A stretch of 64,000 bases of DNA from Lysinibacillus sphaericus OT4b.31. Lineage in GTDB: Bacteria; Bacillota; Bacilli; Bacillales_A; Planococcaceae. Each line of letters starts with the position of its first letter. Position 1 is the first letter of the stretch. The DNA lies in contig NZ_KB933398.1 in NCBI RefSeq assembly GCF_000392615.1, forward strand, positions 3,077,039-3,141,038, given 5' to 3'. The notes beneath the pieces were generated by a model. The model saw only the letters and a program-made list of their open reading frames with translations, searched no databases and was not told the DNA's origin. Positions 1 through 8,782 of this stretch are shown piece after piece. The translations under genes and the position numbers were made by a program.

Positions 1-384
1 AAAGCGTTAACACAGGATCAGATGAGTGATTTGCTGGGTCTTTCAAAAAAAACACTTGTCCAGATTGAAAAGGGACGTATTCAAACAGGCTGGACAACAG
101 CCGTAGCCATTTGTGCCCTATGCCGTGACAGCTCCATTTTACAACACGAACTCGGAGGTGATCCTCTCGAGGTCATCGATTTAATCGCCAATCACGGGAC
201 ATTACAACCGAAAGATAAAACAATGGGTGGCTACATATGGTGGAAAAATCTTAGTGAACGCAATGGCTATCGCCTACAGCAAAACGTTATCAGTAATCAC
301 TATCGAATTTTAGATACCAACAACTACCGCCTTCTCTCTTCGTTTGACGAGCAAATCACCATGCAAGTATGGGAGAAACTATAA
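1..384 (+). CDS. Partial Xre-type HTH protein (5' end outside window)
   Basis: The frame is open from the first base, so the start lies upstream of the window. The visible N-terminal part (LTQDQMSDLLGLSKKTLVQIEKG) reads as helices 2-3 of a Cro/C1-type helix-turn-helix, a sequence-specific DNA-binding fold. The remaining ~90 residues have no motif I recognise; they include a WWKNL stretch that could belong to a small effector or dimerisation domain. The protein is short, as in single-domain Xre regulators. It is followed by about 540 bp without a gene. The target genes cannot be inferred from this fragment. Confidence 0.75.
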   Translation, partial: KALTQDQMSDLLGLSKKTLVQIEKGRIQTGWTTAVAICALCRDSSILQHELGGDPLEVIDLIANHGTLQPKDKTMGGYIWWKNLSERNGYRLQQNVISNHYRILDTNNYRLLSSFDEQITMQVWEKL

Positions 385-921
385 GGTTCCTTTGACTGAG
401 TCAAGATAGTCCATAACAAGGTCTATCTACTAGAACTGTATCTAAAAAGTCCTTCAAACAATAACGCCGTCCGCCTATTATGGTAAAAATCCGCTTCACT
501 TTCCGCAGGCAAGGCATGAGCCGCATTGCGCACTGCTATCTCATGCACTTGCCATACCTTTTCCTGTCGCTATTTTTCACTCACGTTTTCATCGTAAAAC
601 CAATTCGTAGGAGTCTACTGGTGATTATTATCCTTTTATCGAAAAATAGCATACTGAATCAATCAATTTCATAATTCACTTTCATATCAATAAAGGCGAA
701 GATGATGAAAGAAAACAAAGCAATTGTTCCTATCACATAAGTATATTCCGCTACAGGCGGACGCTTTCCGCGGAGCACCGATCCTTTGCTTTTTTCTCGC
801 TGGAGTCGCCTCTTTACGCTCCTACCAAAAATGTTCGTGTTTCTTTATAGAAAAAATATTTATGAAATGACTTCTAATAGAAACCTAAAACTTCTTGCTT
901 TACTTTTGGGACAGCCTCATA
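385..921. repeat. Gene-free stretch with degenerate repeats
   Basis: No supported gene lies here. Positions about 450-510 match a second block at about 15995-16050 (shared core: TTCAAACAA, then TATGGTAAAAATCCGC and TTCACTTTCCGC). Positions about 750-790 (TTCCGCTACAGGCGGACG and a CTTTCCGCGG core) are a diverged, truncated relative of the GC-rich dispersed repeat found intact near 9.2 kb and 46.9 kb. Open frames crossing this stretch follow the repeats and show no coding character. Confidence 0.55.
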
Positions 922-1878
922 TTAAGAAAGCATGTAAAATAAAATGACAAAAATATATGCAACATATAAATAACGCAATAGTAAATAGCCAGATTGCGGA
1001 GTTAGCTTTCGATTAATCCAATACTGCCAATAACATATCATGATTACACCTGGCGTGATGCATCCAATAAATAACGGTTGAGCAAATTTGAATAAATGTA
1101 GCATCCCCAATATGAACAAGAGGGTCACCCAAATTATATCCACAGCCACCCATTTTTTTTGTGGGAATAGCTCTGGCTTTTTCGGAAGCTTGTATTTTTT
1201 CAATATTAATCGAGTCAACAAAGCGTTTAGTAAAACCGCCACAATTAATATGATAGGTCCCTTAATTGAAATGTGTGAAAAATCTTTCTGGAGCTGCCAT
1301 ATCTCTTCTCTTACTTCTAATGCAGTTGCCTCAGGAATCATGTGAAAAACTTTTGTATCCCAATCCAACATTAATAGTTCGCCGTCAGTAGCAGCATAGT
1401 GATACCACTTTAGACGTTGTTGATGCCCATCTTGAAATGTAATGACCAAATCATAAGCTTCGCTGTCAAGATCCTTTACCACATTTGCGGGCAATTGCGT
1501 GTTTTGCTGTAAAGCTAAAAGTTTTTCTAGCTGTTGATAGGCTGTTGATGTGAGCTTTTCTACACCAAAATATAATCTTGAGTCCTTGCCATTAAATTGA
1601 TTGGGTGTATCTGTTTCATAAAAATGAACCGTACGAATAGCATTCGACAAAGGTAGGGTCGCATTTTTATTCGAATAGTTACTTTCAGTTATTAGCATCG
1701 TCATAATCAGTACTAACATCGCAAGTACCACTGTAAACACCGTCCGATATTGCCAGTGGTTGGATCTTGTCTTCTTCTGCAATCTCCCCTGTAGTTTTCT
1801 CCAGGTTTCCTCCTTTTCTGCATCGTTTCGCTTAACTTCCTGCATTTCCTGTAACAAATGATTTAGCTTTTCATTCAT
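922..1878 (-). CDS. Membrane anti-sigma factor, partner of the upstream ECF sigma
   Basis: A 318-residue protein with a charged cytoplasmic N-terminus (about 1-42), a first membrane segment near residues 46-64, a ~140-residue outer domain, and four more hydrophobic segments near 205-223, 243-262, 268-290 and 298-317. Its start overlaps the end of the ECF sigma gene by 8 bp, the usual arrangement for a translationally coupled sigma/anti-sigma pair. By analogy it would hold the sigma factor at the membrane until an envelope signal arrives. The extra C-terminal membrane segments are more than a classical single-pass anti-sigma has. No zinc-binding HxxxCxxC motif is visible. The role is inferred from position and topology, not from a recognised family. 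Confidence 0.7.
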   Translation of the reverse strand: MNEKLNHLLQEMQEVKRNDAEKEETWRKLQGRLQKKTRSNHWQYRTVFTVVLAMLVLIMTMLITESNYSNKNATLPLSNAIRTVHFYETDTPNQFNGKDSRLYFGVEKLTSTAYQQLEKLLALQQNTQLPANVVKDLDSEAYDLVITFQDGHQQRLKWYHYAATDGELLMLDWDTKVFHMIPEATALEVREEIWQLQKDFSHISIKGPIILIVAVLLNALLTRLILKKYKLPKKPELFPQKKWVAVDIIWVTLLFILGMLHLFKFAQPLFIGCITPGVIMICYWQYWINRKLTPQSGYLLLRYLYVAYIFVILFYMLS

Positions 1879-2380
1879 AAGTTAACCCCTCCTCCCCTAA
1901 GTGTTTTCTTAGTGTCTGTAAGCCTCTTGCTGTATTATTTTTCACCTTGGCCTCGCTCCACCCAAGTAACTTCGCCGTATCTTTTACTGAAAGTTCTTCT
2001 AAATAACGTAAGATAATTGCTTCTCGATATTCGAGCTTAATTTTATAAAGCGCTAGGAATAATGCTGAAAAATCTTCCCCTTTTATTAGAAATTCCTCTG
2101 GTAGTACAGTTTCATCTCGAATACATTCGTTATGAACAAACGGGATAAATCGCAAAATTTTCTTGCGCCGAAAATGGTCGTATACTAGGTTTCTTGCTAT
2201 TTTACGTAGCCACGTATGAACGTTTGATTCTTGTCTGTATGTATGTAAATATTGAAAGGCTTTATAGAACGTTTCCTGCGTTAAATCCTCGGCCATCTCC
2301 TTATTGCCTACTAAATAATAAATGTATTTATAAATGGCATCACTATGCATCTTATAGTCCTGTTGAAATTGTTGTAGCAC
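1871..2380 (-). CDS. ECF-type RNA polymerase sigma factor
   Basis: 169 residues with region 2 near residues 12-75 (a -10 recognition helix around AEDLTQETFYKAF, then WLRKIARNLVYDHFRRKK) and region 4 near 112-160 (YREAIILRYLEELSVKDTA, then SEAKVKNNTARGLQTLRKHL). It lacks regions 1 and 3, as group 4 sigma factors do. The start is GTG, with AAAGGAGG seven bases upstream. The downstream gene overlaps it and encodes a membrane protein that is probably its anti-sigma. A CGTC element upstream (plus-strand complement near 2411-2416) could be the -10 of an autoregulated ECF promoter, but the matching -35 is weak. The stimulus is unknown. Confidence 0.9.
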   Translation of the reverse strand: MLQQFQQDYKMHSDAIYKYIYYLVGNKEMAEDLTQETFYKAFQYLHTYRQESNVHTWLRKIARNLVYDHFRRKKILRFIPFVHNECIRDETVLPEEFLIKGEDFSALFLALYKIKLEYREAIILRYLEELSVKDTAKLLGWSEAKVKNNTARGLQTLRKHLGEEGLTYE

Positions 2381-2664
2381 ATATTTCCCTCCTTTCCTAC
2401 CTCAACTCTATAGACGAATGAATAAAGAAATGGCATCACCCCGACATATGATAAAGTGAAACTATTATCAGTAGAGATACACACTGACTATTAGTTAATA
2501 CATATGGACGGGGTCACTGTTACTTGGATGTCTTACTTACTCATAGTTAAAAATCGTTGATGTAGTAACCGTCAAACATGCTCAAAGTAGAACAGTCGAA
2601 TTTTGAAGAACATTTCTCTATACTTAATAGTAACCGCGTTTATACTGGAAAGGATGCTGTTTTT

Positions 2665-3399
2665 ATGACACGAATACTAGCAATTAGTGATATCCACGGG
2701 GAATTAGACCTTTTTGAAGAATTATTAGTAAAGGTAAAGTATGATGCTACTCAAGATCAGTTATTTTTACTTGGTGATTATATCGACCGAGGACCTTCTT
2801 CTAGCGGGGTTTTAAATTTAGTAAGTGAACTACAAGCAAAGGGTGCTCGTGTTTTGCTTGGCAATCATGAAGCTATTATGTTAAAAGCCTGTCGCTCAGG
2901 CCTTCCTAAGTCTTGGAAGCATTGGATTAGTCTTTGCGGGGGAGATGCAACACTGTCAAGCTATGGCTTTCAGGCAGAAGACTTTGAAGAGGCCCTTAAC
3001 AGCGATACATTACCTAGTTTTATTCAAACTTTACCTAAGCTCGAAGAACATTTACAGTTAATTGAAACGTTTGAAACCTATATTGAATTAGAAGATGCTA
3101 TTTTTGTCCATGCCGGAGTGGTGCCTGGTATAGCTATAGAGGATACTGATCCCTTGCAGTTATTATGGATTCGAGAAGAGTTTCATGCAAACTATGCAGG
3201 GGAAAAAACCGTGATTTTTGGGCATACCTCAACTTATAGGCTTCACCACGATCCAACCAATTTCAATGTCTATTTTGGGGAAAATAATATAATAGGAATT
3301 GATGGTGGAGCTGTTTTTGGTGGTCAACTACATGCCTTGGAATGGCCGAGTTGCCACATAACCTCCGTGGAAAGGGAAAAGCCAACAAGCGAAGAATAA
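2665..3399 (+). CDS. PPP-family metallophosphatase (Ser/Thr phosphatase-like)
   Basis: 244 residues with the metal-binding signatures of the PPP family: SDIHG (residues 8-12), GDYIDRGP (37-44), GNHE (66-69), VHAG and FGHT. These ligands hold a dinuclear metal centre that hydrolyses phosphomonoesters or, in ApaH/PrpE relatives, dinucleoside polyphosphates; which applies here cannot be read from sequence. I start it at the ATG preceded by GGAAAGGA ten bases upstream. The frame is open a further 29 codons upstream but those residues are unlike the family. It is a lone gene between the sigma operon and convergent ctaB. Confidence 0.85.
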   Translation: MTRILAISDIHGELDLFEELLVKVKYDATQDQLFLLGDYIDRGPSSSGVLNLVSELQAKGARVLLGNHEAIMLKACRSGLPKSWKHWISLCGGDATLSSYGFQAEDFEEALNSDTLPSFIQTLPKLEEHLQLIETFETYIELEDAIFVHAGVVPGIAIEDTDPLQLLWIREEFHANYAGEKTVIFGHTSTYRLHHDPTNFNVYFGENNIIGIDGGAVFGGQLHALEWPSCHITSVEREKPTSEE

Positions 3400-3437
3400 C
3401 TTGTTGGCCTGTCCTTTTCTATACAATTTCAATATCC

Positions 3438-4388
3438 TTAATATAATTTAAATATAACGCCTACCAATGAGTAAATAATAACCGTTGAAAATAGGATTGT
3501 CATATGAAATAGAGAGAAGACAAACATTTTCGTCGCCCACTTCACTTGATCCTTATTGCTATGATAGCCGTAAATACTCATCACAAGCCATGCTACACTT
3601 AATAATAACGCAACGAGCATGATACCTACGCTCAATGAACCGAATAAAAAACTAGATAAAATGAGTAAAATCAAATAAAAGTTCGTTTGATAGTAAGTGC
3701 GACGCATTCCTTTAACAACAGGTAACATCGGTACACTTGCCGCTTCATAATCAACACGCTTACGAATGGCAATGGCGTAAAAATGAGGCATCTGCCATAT
3801 CACCATCACAAAAAATAAACCCATTAAGGCTGGGTGCGTAATATCAGATGCTACAGCGGACCAACCGATTAACGGAGGTACAGCTCCCGATATACTACCA
3901 ATTTCCGTATTATAAATTGTGCGACGTTTTGTCCACATTGTGTAAGGCACTACATATAAAAAGAGGCCTAGGAAGCCAAATAGTGCAGCAAGTGGTGAAG
4001 CAAGTGCTAGTACTCCTACCCCAACAATGAGCATAGCAATAGCAAGCATCAACGTTGCTTTCGCTGACATTTCCCCTGTTACAGTTGGGCGATTTTTTGT
4101 ACGTGGCATAATGGCATCAATATCACGATCATACACATTATTAAATGCTCCTGCTGCCCCTATTACGAGAGCAGAACCGATTGTTGCAAAAATTATTTCT
4201 GGTATATTACCCATTAATGTCATTTTATTTTTATACATACCTAGCGCCAATCCAGCCCACATGGGAATTAAATTGGACTTAATAATCCCAGTTTTCACTG
4301 TCTGCGCCAAAATATCAGAACGCGAATGCTTCTCTAAAGTTGTTTCTACAGATTGTGGATTGTGCTCCGTTTTTAGATTCTGTTCCAT
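3438..4388 (-). CDS. ctaB: Protoheme IX farnesyltransferase (heme O synthase)
   Basis: 316 residues, mostly membrane helices, of the UbiA prenyltransferase superfamily. The first prenyl-diphosphate-binding motif (NNVYDRDIDAIMPRTKNRP) lies near residues 83-101, and the second conserved loop (RVDYEAASVPMLP) follows. It attaches a farnesyl group to heme B to give heme O, the precursor of heme A for cytochrome oxidase. It stands alone rather than beside ctaA or the cta operon, and is convergent with the phosphatase. Lysinibacillus-type genomes can carry more than one ctaB, so this may be a second copy. Confidence 0.93.
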   Translation of the reverse strand: MEQNLKTEHNPQSVETTLEKHSRSDILAQTVKTGIIKSNLIPMWAGLALGMYKNKMTLMGNIPEIIFATIGSALVIGAAGAFNNVYDRDIDAIMPRTKNRPTVTGEMSAKATLMLAIAMLIVGVGVLALASPLAALFGFLGLFLYVVPYTMWTKRRTIYNTEIGSISGAVPPLIGWSAVASDITHPALMGLFFVMVIWQMPHFYAIAIRKRVDYEAASVPMLPVVKGMRRTYYQTNFYLILLILSSFLFGSLSVGIMLVALLLSVAWLVMSIYGYHSNKDQVKWATKMFVFSLFHMTILFSTVIIYSLVGVIFKLY

Positions 4389-4695
4389 TCATCTTAATTC
4401 CTTTTCTCTCATAATTTCTACACGCTTTCCTCCCCCGATAGAAAGCGACAAATTTTGCATCAAACATATCAAATTATTATTTTACCTCTTTTGGAACGAG
4501 TATGTCTCAAAGTTCACATAAAGTACATGATTTCGTAAATAAACGATGCATGTCCATTTCACAACTCCTTCTATGATACCACCGACTGTCATGAATTTGA
4601 ACCGTATTGCCTTCATTCCTGCATATTGCTATTCAAGAAAAACTTTCTGTTCTATACTTATATGTATGTTCTACTAAACGAAGGAGTGTTACCCA

Positions 4696-5496
4696 GTGAA
4701 ATACGGATTTATTGGCCTAGGAAATATGGCCACTGCCATTATTAAAGGGATGTGCAAAAGCGGTGATTTCCAGTCCAATTTTATATACGGCTATAATCGT
4801 ACAAAAGCAAAAACAACAAAATTAGCAACCTCTTATGGCATACAAGCAACTGACTCTATAGAAGAGTTAATGTCAACTTGTGATGTTATTATTTTAGGCG
4901 TCAAACCACAAATGTTACCCGATGTTTTACCTGAAGTAAGAACGTATTTGCAAGAAAAGCATGTGATTGTTTCTATTGCCGCAGGAAAAAATTTAACGTA
5001 CTTACAAGGGTATTTATCAGAGGTCACACCCATTATTCGTGTTATGCCAAACATCAATGCTCTGATCGGTGCTTCTACAAGCTGTTATATGGCAAGTGAA
5101 CAAGTCACAACAACACAGCTTCAATTTGTCACAACTTTATTCGAAACTGTTGGTACCATTATCGAAGTACCAGAACATTTATTTTCGATTTTCACAACCA
5201 TTGGCGGTGCTTCACCAGCATTTACCTATATGTATATTGATGCTTTAGCTCGAGCGGCAGTACGTGAAGGTATGCCTAAAAATATGGCGCTCGAAATCGC
5301 TGCAAATGCAGTACTTGGCAGTGCGAAAATGATATTACAATCACAAGAACACCCCTGGTCACTTGTCGACCAAGTATGTTCACCTGGTGGTACTACTATT
5401 CAAGGTGTATCCTCCCTACAAAGTAATCATTTTGAAACAACGATTCATGATGCCGTTGCAGCGGTAACGGATAAAGATCGTAGCTTGTCAAAATAA
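4696..5496 (+). CDS. proC: Pyrroline-5-carboxylate reductase
   Basis: 266 residues. The N-terminus has the Rossmann dinucleotide motif GLGNM (7-11), followed by NRT for NADP ribose-phosphate contact. The C-terminal dimerisation part has SPAFTYMYIDALARAA and SPGGTTIQGV, both typical of ProC. It reduces 1-pyrroline-5-carboxylate to proline with NAD(P)H. The start is GTG, with AAGGAG nine bases upstream. It is monocistronic. The DNA just downstream is a decayed IS1182 transposase piece plus a dispersed repeat. Paralogues ProI/ProG cannot be distinguished here. Confidence 0.92.
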   Translation: MKYGFIGLGNMATAIIKGMCKSGDFQSNFIYGYNRTKAKTTKLATSYGIQATDSIEELMSTCDVIILGVKPQMLPDVLPEVRTYLQEKHVIVSIAAGKNLTYLQGYLSEVTPIIRVMPNINALIGASTSCYMASEQVTTTQLQFVTTLFETVGTIIEVPEHLFSIFTTIGGASPAFTYMYIDALARAAVREGMPKNMALEIAANAVLGSAKMILQSQEHPWSLVDQVCSPGGTTIQGVSSLQSNHFETTIHDAVAAVTDKDRSLSK

Positions 5497-5544
5497 CGCA
5501 GAACGTCTTTCTCTGATAGAATTCGGCTCCGTTCGAAGAAAAAG

Positions 5545-5579
5545 GTCTTGAAAACACTAAGTATTTTCGAGACCTGAGA
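5545..5579 (-). terminator. Hairpin with T-run on the minus strand
   Basis: A 13-bp imperfect stem (AGGTCTTGAAAA pairing with TTTTCGAGACCT) with the T-tract on the minus strand. It sits inside the truncated IS1182 transposase remnant and between proC and the repeat. It may also end proC transcripts as a plain hairpin. Confidence 0.55.
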
Positions 5580-5693
5580 TGCTACAAATGAATAGATAAA
5601 ATTAAAATCAATAGCAGCTTCCAATTTACGTACTAACTGGTCTTCAGGCACCATTTGGTCCATTGTCAGCATTTCTAATGATATGTCGTTCAC
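5580..5693 (-). pseudogene. IS1182-family transposase N-terminal remnant
   Basis: About 38 codons match the start of IS1182-type transposases (LEMLTMDQMVPEDQLVRKLE, then AAIDFNFIY). The frame then runs into a terminator hairpin and the rest of the ~450-residue protein is absent. On its own strand the piece lies about 45 bp downstream of a dispersed repeat copy. Recognition is from memory of the family, not a search. Confidence 0.7.
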
Positions 5694-5734
5694 TATTACT
5701 ATTGTTCGTCAACCTATCCATCACCTCCATCATT

Positions 5735-5958
5735 TATAGACGTACACGAGTTGATTGGCGCGTAGGCGGCGACTTCTGCAAAGAATAGCATGAACTGAAT
5801 GCCCCGCAGGAGCGTAGCGACGAGGAGTCTGAAGCCATAGTCTGAAGCCATGCCCGCGAAAAGCATCCTCCGTAGCTATAGCAACGGGTTCATTTAGATA
5901 CTTCTATATTTAAAAGAAGAGAGACTGTAAACAAACTCAGTTTTTTGAGGTTGTCTAT
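5735..5958 (-). repeat. GC-rich dispersed repeat, copy 1
   Basis: One of six copies of a ~165-bp repeat. Its recognisable blocks are ACGAGTTGATTGG, GGCGGCGACTTCTGC, CCCCGCAGGAGCGTAGCGAC, GAAGCCATGCCCGCGAAAAG and CAACGGGTTCAT. Read on the minus strand it follows a small hairpin and a CAGTC-T-rich tract (5929-5958). It contains a tandem duplication of the 12-mer GTCTGAAGCCAT (5827-5838 and 5840-5851), at the same place where two other copies carry a miniature transposon. Confidence 0.8.
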
Positions 5959-5992
5959 TATCCATTAATAAAAAGAACACCACTATCACATA

Positions 5993-6038
5993 AAAACAGA
6001 GTATCTCAAATCATAATCATTTGAGACACCCTGTTTTT
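5993..6038 (-). terminator. Rho-independent terminator of the esterase gene
   Basis: On the minus strand, AAACAGGGTGTCTCAAAT pairs imperfectly with ATTTGAGATACTCTGTTT and is followed by T residues. It lies just past the stop codon of the esterase gene. Confidence 0.75.
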
Positions 6039-6044
6039 TGTCAT

Positions 6045-6698
6045 TTAATGCACGTTGTCTAGTAATTCTTTTGCTAAAAACACACCTAAATCCTGCATAT
6101 TTTCTGGTGTGACACCGTGCCCATCTGGATACTGCTTGAATGTTACACGTGCACCAAATTGTTCAAACATTTCCTTGCTCTCAACGCCCCACTGAGATGG
6201 TATAACGTAATCATAATCACCATGTGAGATAAATATTTGTAGATGATTGATTGGACGAATAGCGTACTCTTCTGTTACAAATTTCGGCATGTATCCACTA
6301 AGTGCTACAACACCACGAATTAAATTCCCCATGACGAAAGCCAGGGATTGCGCTAAAACTGCACCTTGACTAAAGCCTACTACGTAAACTTTATGTGGAT
6401 CGATTTGATATTCTTCAATCGCTTCAAGCATAAAACGTTGTAGAGCCACTAACACCTGATCGAAAATTGCACGATCTGGCTTACCGACTTCTTGTATCGT
6501 AAAAAATGCATAGCCTGGCTTTTGTGTAATTGGACCACGTAAGCTAAAAATATGGCACTGCTCTTTGAAATTTTGCACTAATTGCGGCAAGTCATGCTCA
6601 TTACTGCCCATACCATGCAGTAAAAAGATTGCTGGGTATTTTTTATGTGGGTCCATATTGGACGGTTGTGTATGTTTAAATGTAAATGGTGTATTCAT
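6045..6698 (-). CDS. Phospholipase/carboxylesterase-family alpha/beta hydrolase
   Basis: 217 residues of the Abhydrolase_2 type. The oxyanion region is LLHGMGSNEHD (27-37). The nucleophile elbow is GFSQGA with Ser110. The acid is probably Asp163 (HGDYDYVIP) and the base is His194 (DGHGV). Such enzymes cleave short-chain esters; the physiological substrate is not evident. The start is the ATG with AAAGGA about nine bases upstream; an in-frame TTG 18 bases earlier overlaps that ribosome site and is less likely. It is monocistronic with its own terminator. The protein has no signal peptide, so it should be cytoplasmic. Confidence 0.85.
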   Translation of the reverse strand: MNTPFTFKHTQPSNMDPHKKYPAIFLLHGMGSNEHDLPQLVQNFKEQCHIFSLRGPITQKPGYAFFTIQEVGKPDRAIFDQVLVALQRFMLEAIEEYQIDPHKVYVVGFSQGAVLAQSLAFVMGNLIRGVVALSGYMPKFVTEEYAIRPINHLQIFISHGDYDYVIPSQWGVESKEMFEQFGARVTFKQYPDGHGVTPENMQDLGVFLAKELLDNVH

Positions 6699-6844
6699 GG
6701 GCAAAATTCCTTTCAAATAACATTACTACTATCTTACCATACTCAATTATTGTCCTGCACAAATGTTGGTTTATTTACTTCTTATCTCATCTAAAAACGT
6801 AAATCTTACTCCTACTTCAGCATTTGTAAGACTCACTGCAATAA

Positions 6845-6876
6845 AAAGACTCCACTGCACAAAGGAAGGGAGTCAA
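6845..6876 (-). terminator. Rho-independent terminator
   Basis: On the minus strand, GACTCCC and GGAGTC arms flank a 16-base loop and are followed by TTTTTAT, directly after the stop codon of the gene at 6882. Confidence 0.6.
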
Positions 6877-6881
6877 TATCA

Positions 6882-7439
6882 TTACATTAATTTGGTTTTG
6901 TTGATGAGACCATCTGTATGATAAGCAATATAACCATTGATAATACGAATTGTTTCCTGTGGCTCGGCATCAAAAAGTACCTTCGATTGTTCTGGAGTAG
7001 ATACTAGCACCGTCAATAAATCCATGCGCATTGAATGTCCTGCTGAACTATAGGCATAATCATAAACGATATCTTCTTCTGTTAAGCCTTGCGTTTCATA
7101 CTGTTGATGGAACAATTCCTTTGCTGTATCCATTTGTTCAGCAACTTGCTGACGAATACGCATTTGGTGCATCAGTAGCTCTTCTTCAAGTACAGTTGGC
7201 TTTAACCACTGTTTTTTTACAAGCATTTTTAAAAATTCTTTTTCCCAAATTTGCTCATTTTCTGTGAAATATAGCATATTCATCATCAGCATATCCCAAA
7301 AAGCGGTTTGTGATTGCACAGACTCTCGCTGCATTGTAATGGTCTCTTTAAAATGCTGTTCGACCTGGGTAATATTCATGTTTCGAACTAAATGGTTACA
7401 TACATTTTCTATAAATTTATTCGCCACTTCTTGTGCCAT
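6882..7439 (-). CDS. Protein of unknown function
   Basis: 185 residues, predominantly helical and charged, rich in Gln, Met and Glu, with no signal peptide or membrane segment. I do not recognise a family. The start is chosen at an ATG with AAAGGACGG about nine bases upstream; the frame is open 50 codons further but those residues look non-coding. It has a terminator immediately downstream and is flanked by an esterase and a TPR protein on the same strand, each separated by long spacers, so it is probably a single-gene unit. Codon use resembles its neighbours. Confidence 0.7.
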   Translation of the reverse strand: MAQEVANKFIENVCNHLVRNMNITQVEQHFKETITMQRESVQSQTAFWDMLMMNMLYFTENEQIWEKEFLKMLVKKQWLKPTVLEEELLMHQMRIRQQVAEQMDTAKELFHQQYETQGLTEEDIVYDYAYSSAGHSMRMDLLTVLVSTPEQSKVLFDAEPQETIRIINGYIAYHTDGLINKTKLM

Positions 7440-7730
7440 TATAAAAACCCGTCCTTTATATCTACAAATCATTTCACATCTATCATACCATGATTGTAGG
7501 ACATAAATAAACGGGCAACGTTTAGGCTTGTACACATGGTTGTTGGAATAACAATGAAACTCAAGGACATCCTGGCTCATCTCAACCAAATAGCTGACTC
7601 AATAAAAGGTCAACTGCTTAATCGACGGTAATCCTGCTTGTTTCTATTGTCTTACTCGCCTACAAGCGTTTCTATGTACGCATTGTCATGATAACCGTCC
7701 AATATTTTTGGACAGTCATGGCGCTTTAAT

Positions 7731-8432
7731 TTATGAAAATACATAGCTATCCATATTGGTAATGGTATTTTGGATAGCCTCTTTTAACGATAGCTGATGC
7801 TCAACACAATCAGCAAGTGCTTCCTCTAATGTAATAGCGGCATTCGCTATAAAAGGAGCCATTTGTAAATCTTTTGCTAATTGGATAAGAACGAGTGCCT
7901 TATTCCACTTCCAACGTGCATTTGTTGGATCAAGAATAATTGCTTGCTCTAAATAACCGAGTGCATCAAACGGCATCCAGCCAAAGCGATGCATCGTTTG
8001 ACCCGTTATCCCCCAATATAATCCCTTATTTGGATTCTCCGTCACTGCCTGTTTGAAACAATGCACACTTTCATTATAATGATGGGCAAATAGGAATAGC
8101 TCGCCCTGAGTAAAGAAGGATTGCGCCTTTTCGTTCGCTGTGCCCGTTTTCGCCATTTCCTCAAGTTCTTTCACACGCTTCGCAAATGCAGCCTCATCCT
8201 TTATAGCACGAATTTCTACGACAACAGCTGATTCAGGATAGCTTTCATCAGCTCGTTCACCATGCTGTATTTCTACTGAAAGTGTTGGCTTTGGATATTT
8301 CGCAAAATCATACCCCTCAAGTAAAGCAATATATTTATCAGCTAATGCCTTGTCAGGTCCTTCAGCTACTTGCTTTGCCATTTCATAACATCTCATCAAC
8401 TCTCCATTGTAAAAATAATCATCCATTGTCAT
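7731..8432 (-). CDS. TPR-repeat protein of unknown role
   Basis: About 233 residues. The C-terminal two-thirds contain helix pairs with TPR-like spacing (AQSFFTQGELFLFAHHYNES, then AVTENPNKGLYWG, then ALGYLEQAIILDPTNARWKW). These motifs mediate protein-protein contacts. The N-terminal ~90 residues are acidic and unassigned. Three in-frame ATGs cluster after a GGGGGAAAG ribosome site; I take the first one that leaves space (8432), and 8426 is equally possible. Upstream is nearly 1 kb of repeat and transposon debris, so no operon context is available. Confidence 0.7.
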   Translation of the reverse strand: MTMDDYFYNGELMRCYEMAKQVAEGPDKALADKYIALLEGYDFAKYPKPTLSVEIQHGERADESYPESAVVVEIRAIKDEAAFAKRVKELEEMAKTGTANEKAQSFFTQGELFLFAHHYNESVHCFKQAVTENPNKGLYWGITGQTMHRFGWMPFDALGYLEQAIILDPTNARWKWNKALVLIQLAKDLQMAPFIANAAITLEEALADCVEHQLSLKEAIQNTITNMDSYVFS

Positions 8433-8701
8433 ACATCTTTCCCCCATTTTACAATTCATCAGTATGTATAGTATACACTACAAAAAACATGACAAGATAG
8501 AATGCTTTTTACAACTAAAAGTCCAAGCAATCTCCACACATTCCACAATCAACAGGTCTATTCTAGCTTACTCTATCATTCTTTAAAGTGACGCCAAAGA
8601 AAGAGCCAGCCTTCAAAAGGCATCGACAATGGTACTCTCGTCTTTTGTGGTTAGTTTTTCGAAATTTCCTGGAAATAAAAGGACACATATCCTGCATACA
8701 C

Positions 8702-8782
8702 GATTTCTTTTAAGATGCGATAGAAAATCTGTTTAAATATAGCTGAATCTTTAATGCGACGTTCATAATTGTCATCGATAGA
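8702..8782 (-). pseudogene. IS1182-family transposase internal remnant
   Basis: Reading from 8782 on the minus strand gives SIDDNYERRIKDSAIFKQIF, then YRILKEI. This corresponds to the segment around residue 95-125 of IS1182-type transposases (FGKNYERRFKD..IFYRIL). It is directly joined to a dispersed repeat and is lost after about 27 codons. Confidence 0.6.

Noticed and set aside
480-674. 64-codon plus-strand ORF
   Set aside because: It lies over a degenerate repeat, has no ribosome site and no family resemblance.
7541-7640. Short plus-strand ORF (MKLKDILAHLNQIADSIKG...)
   Set aside because: It reads like a helix but has no ribosome site and no neighbour to support it.
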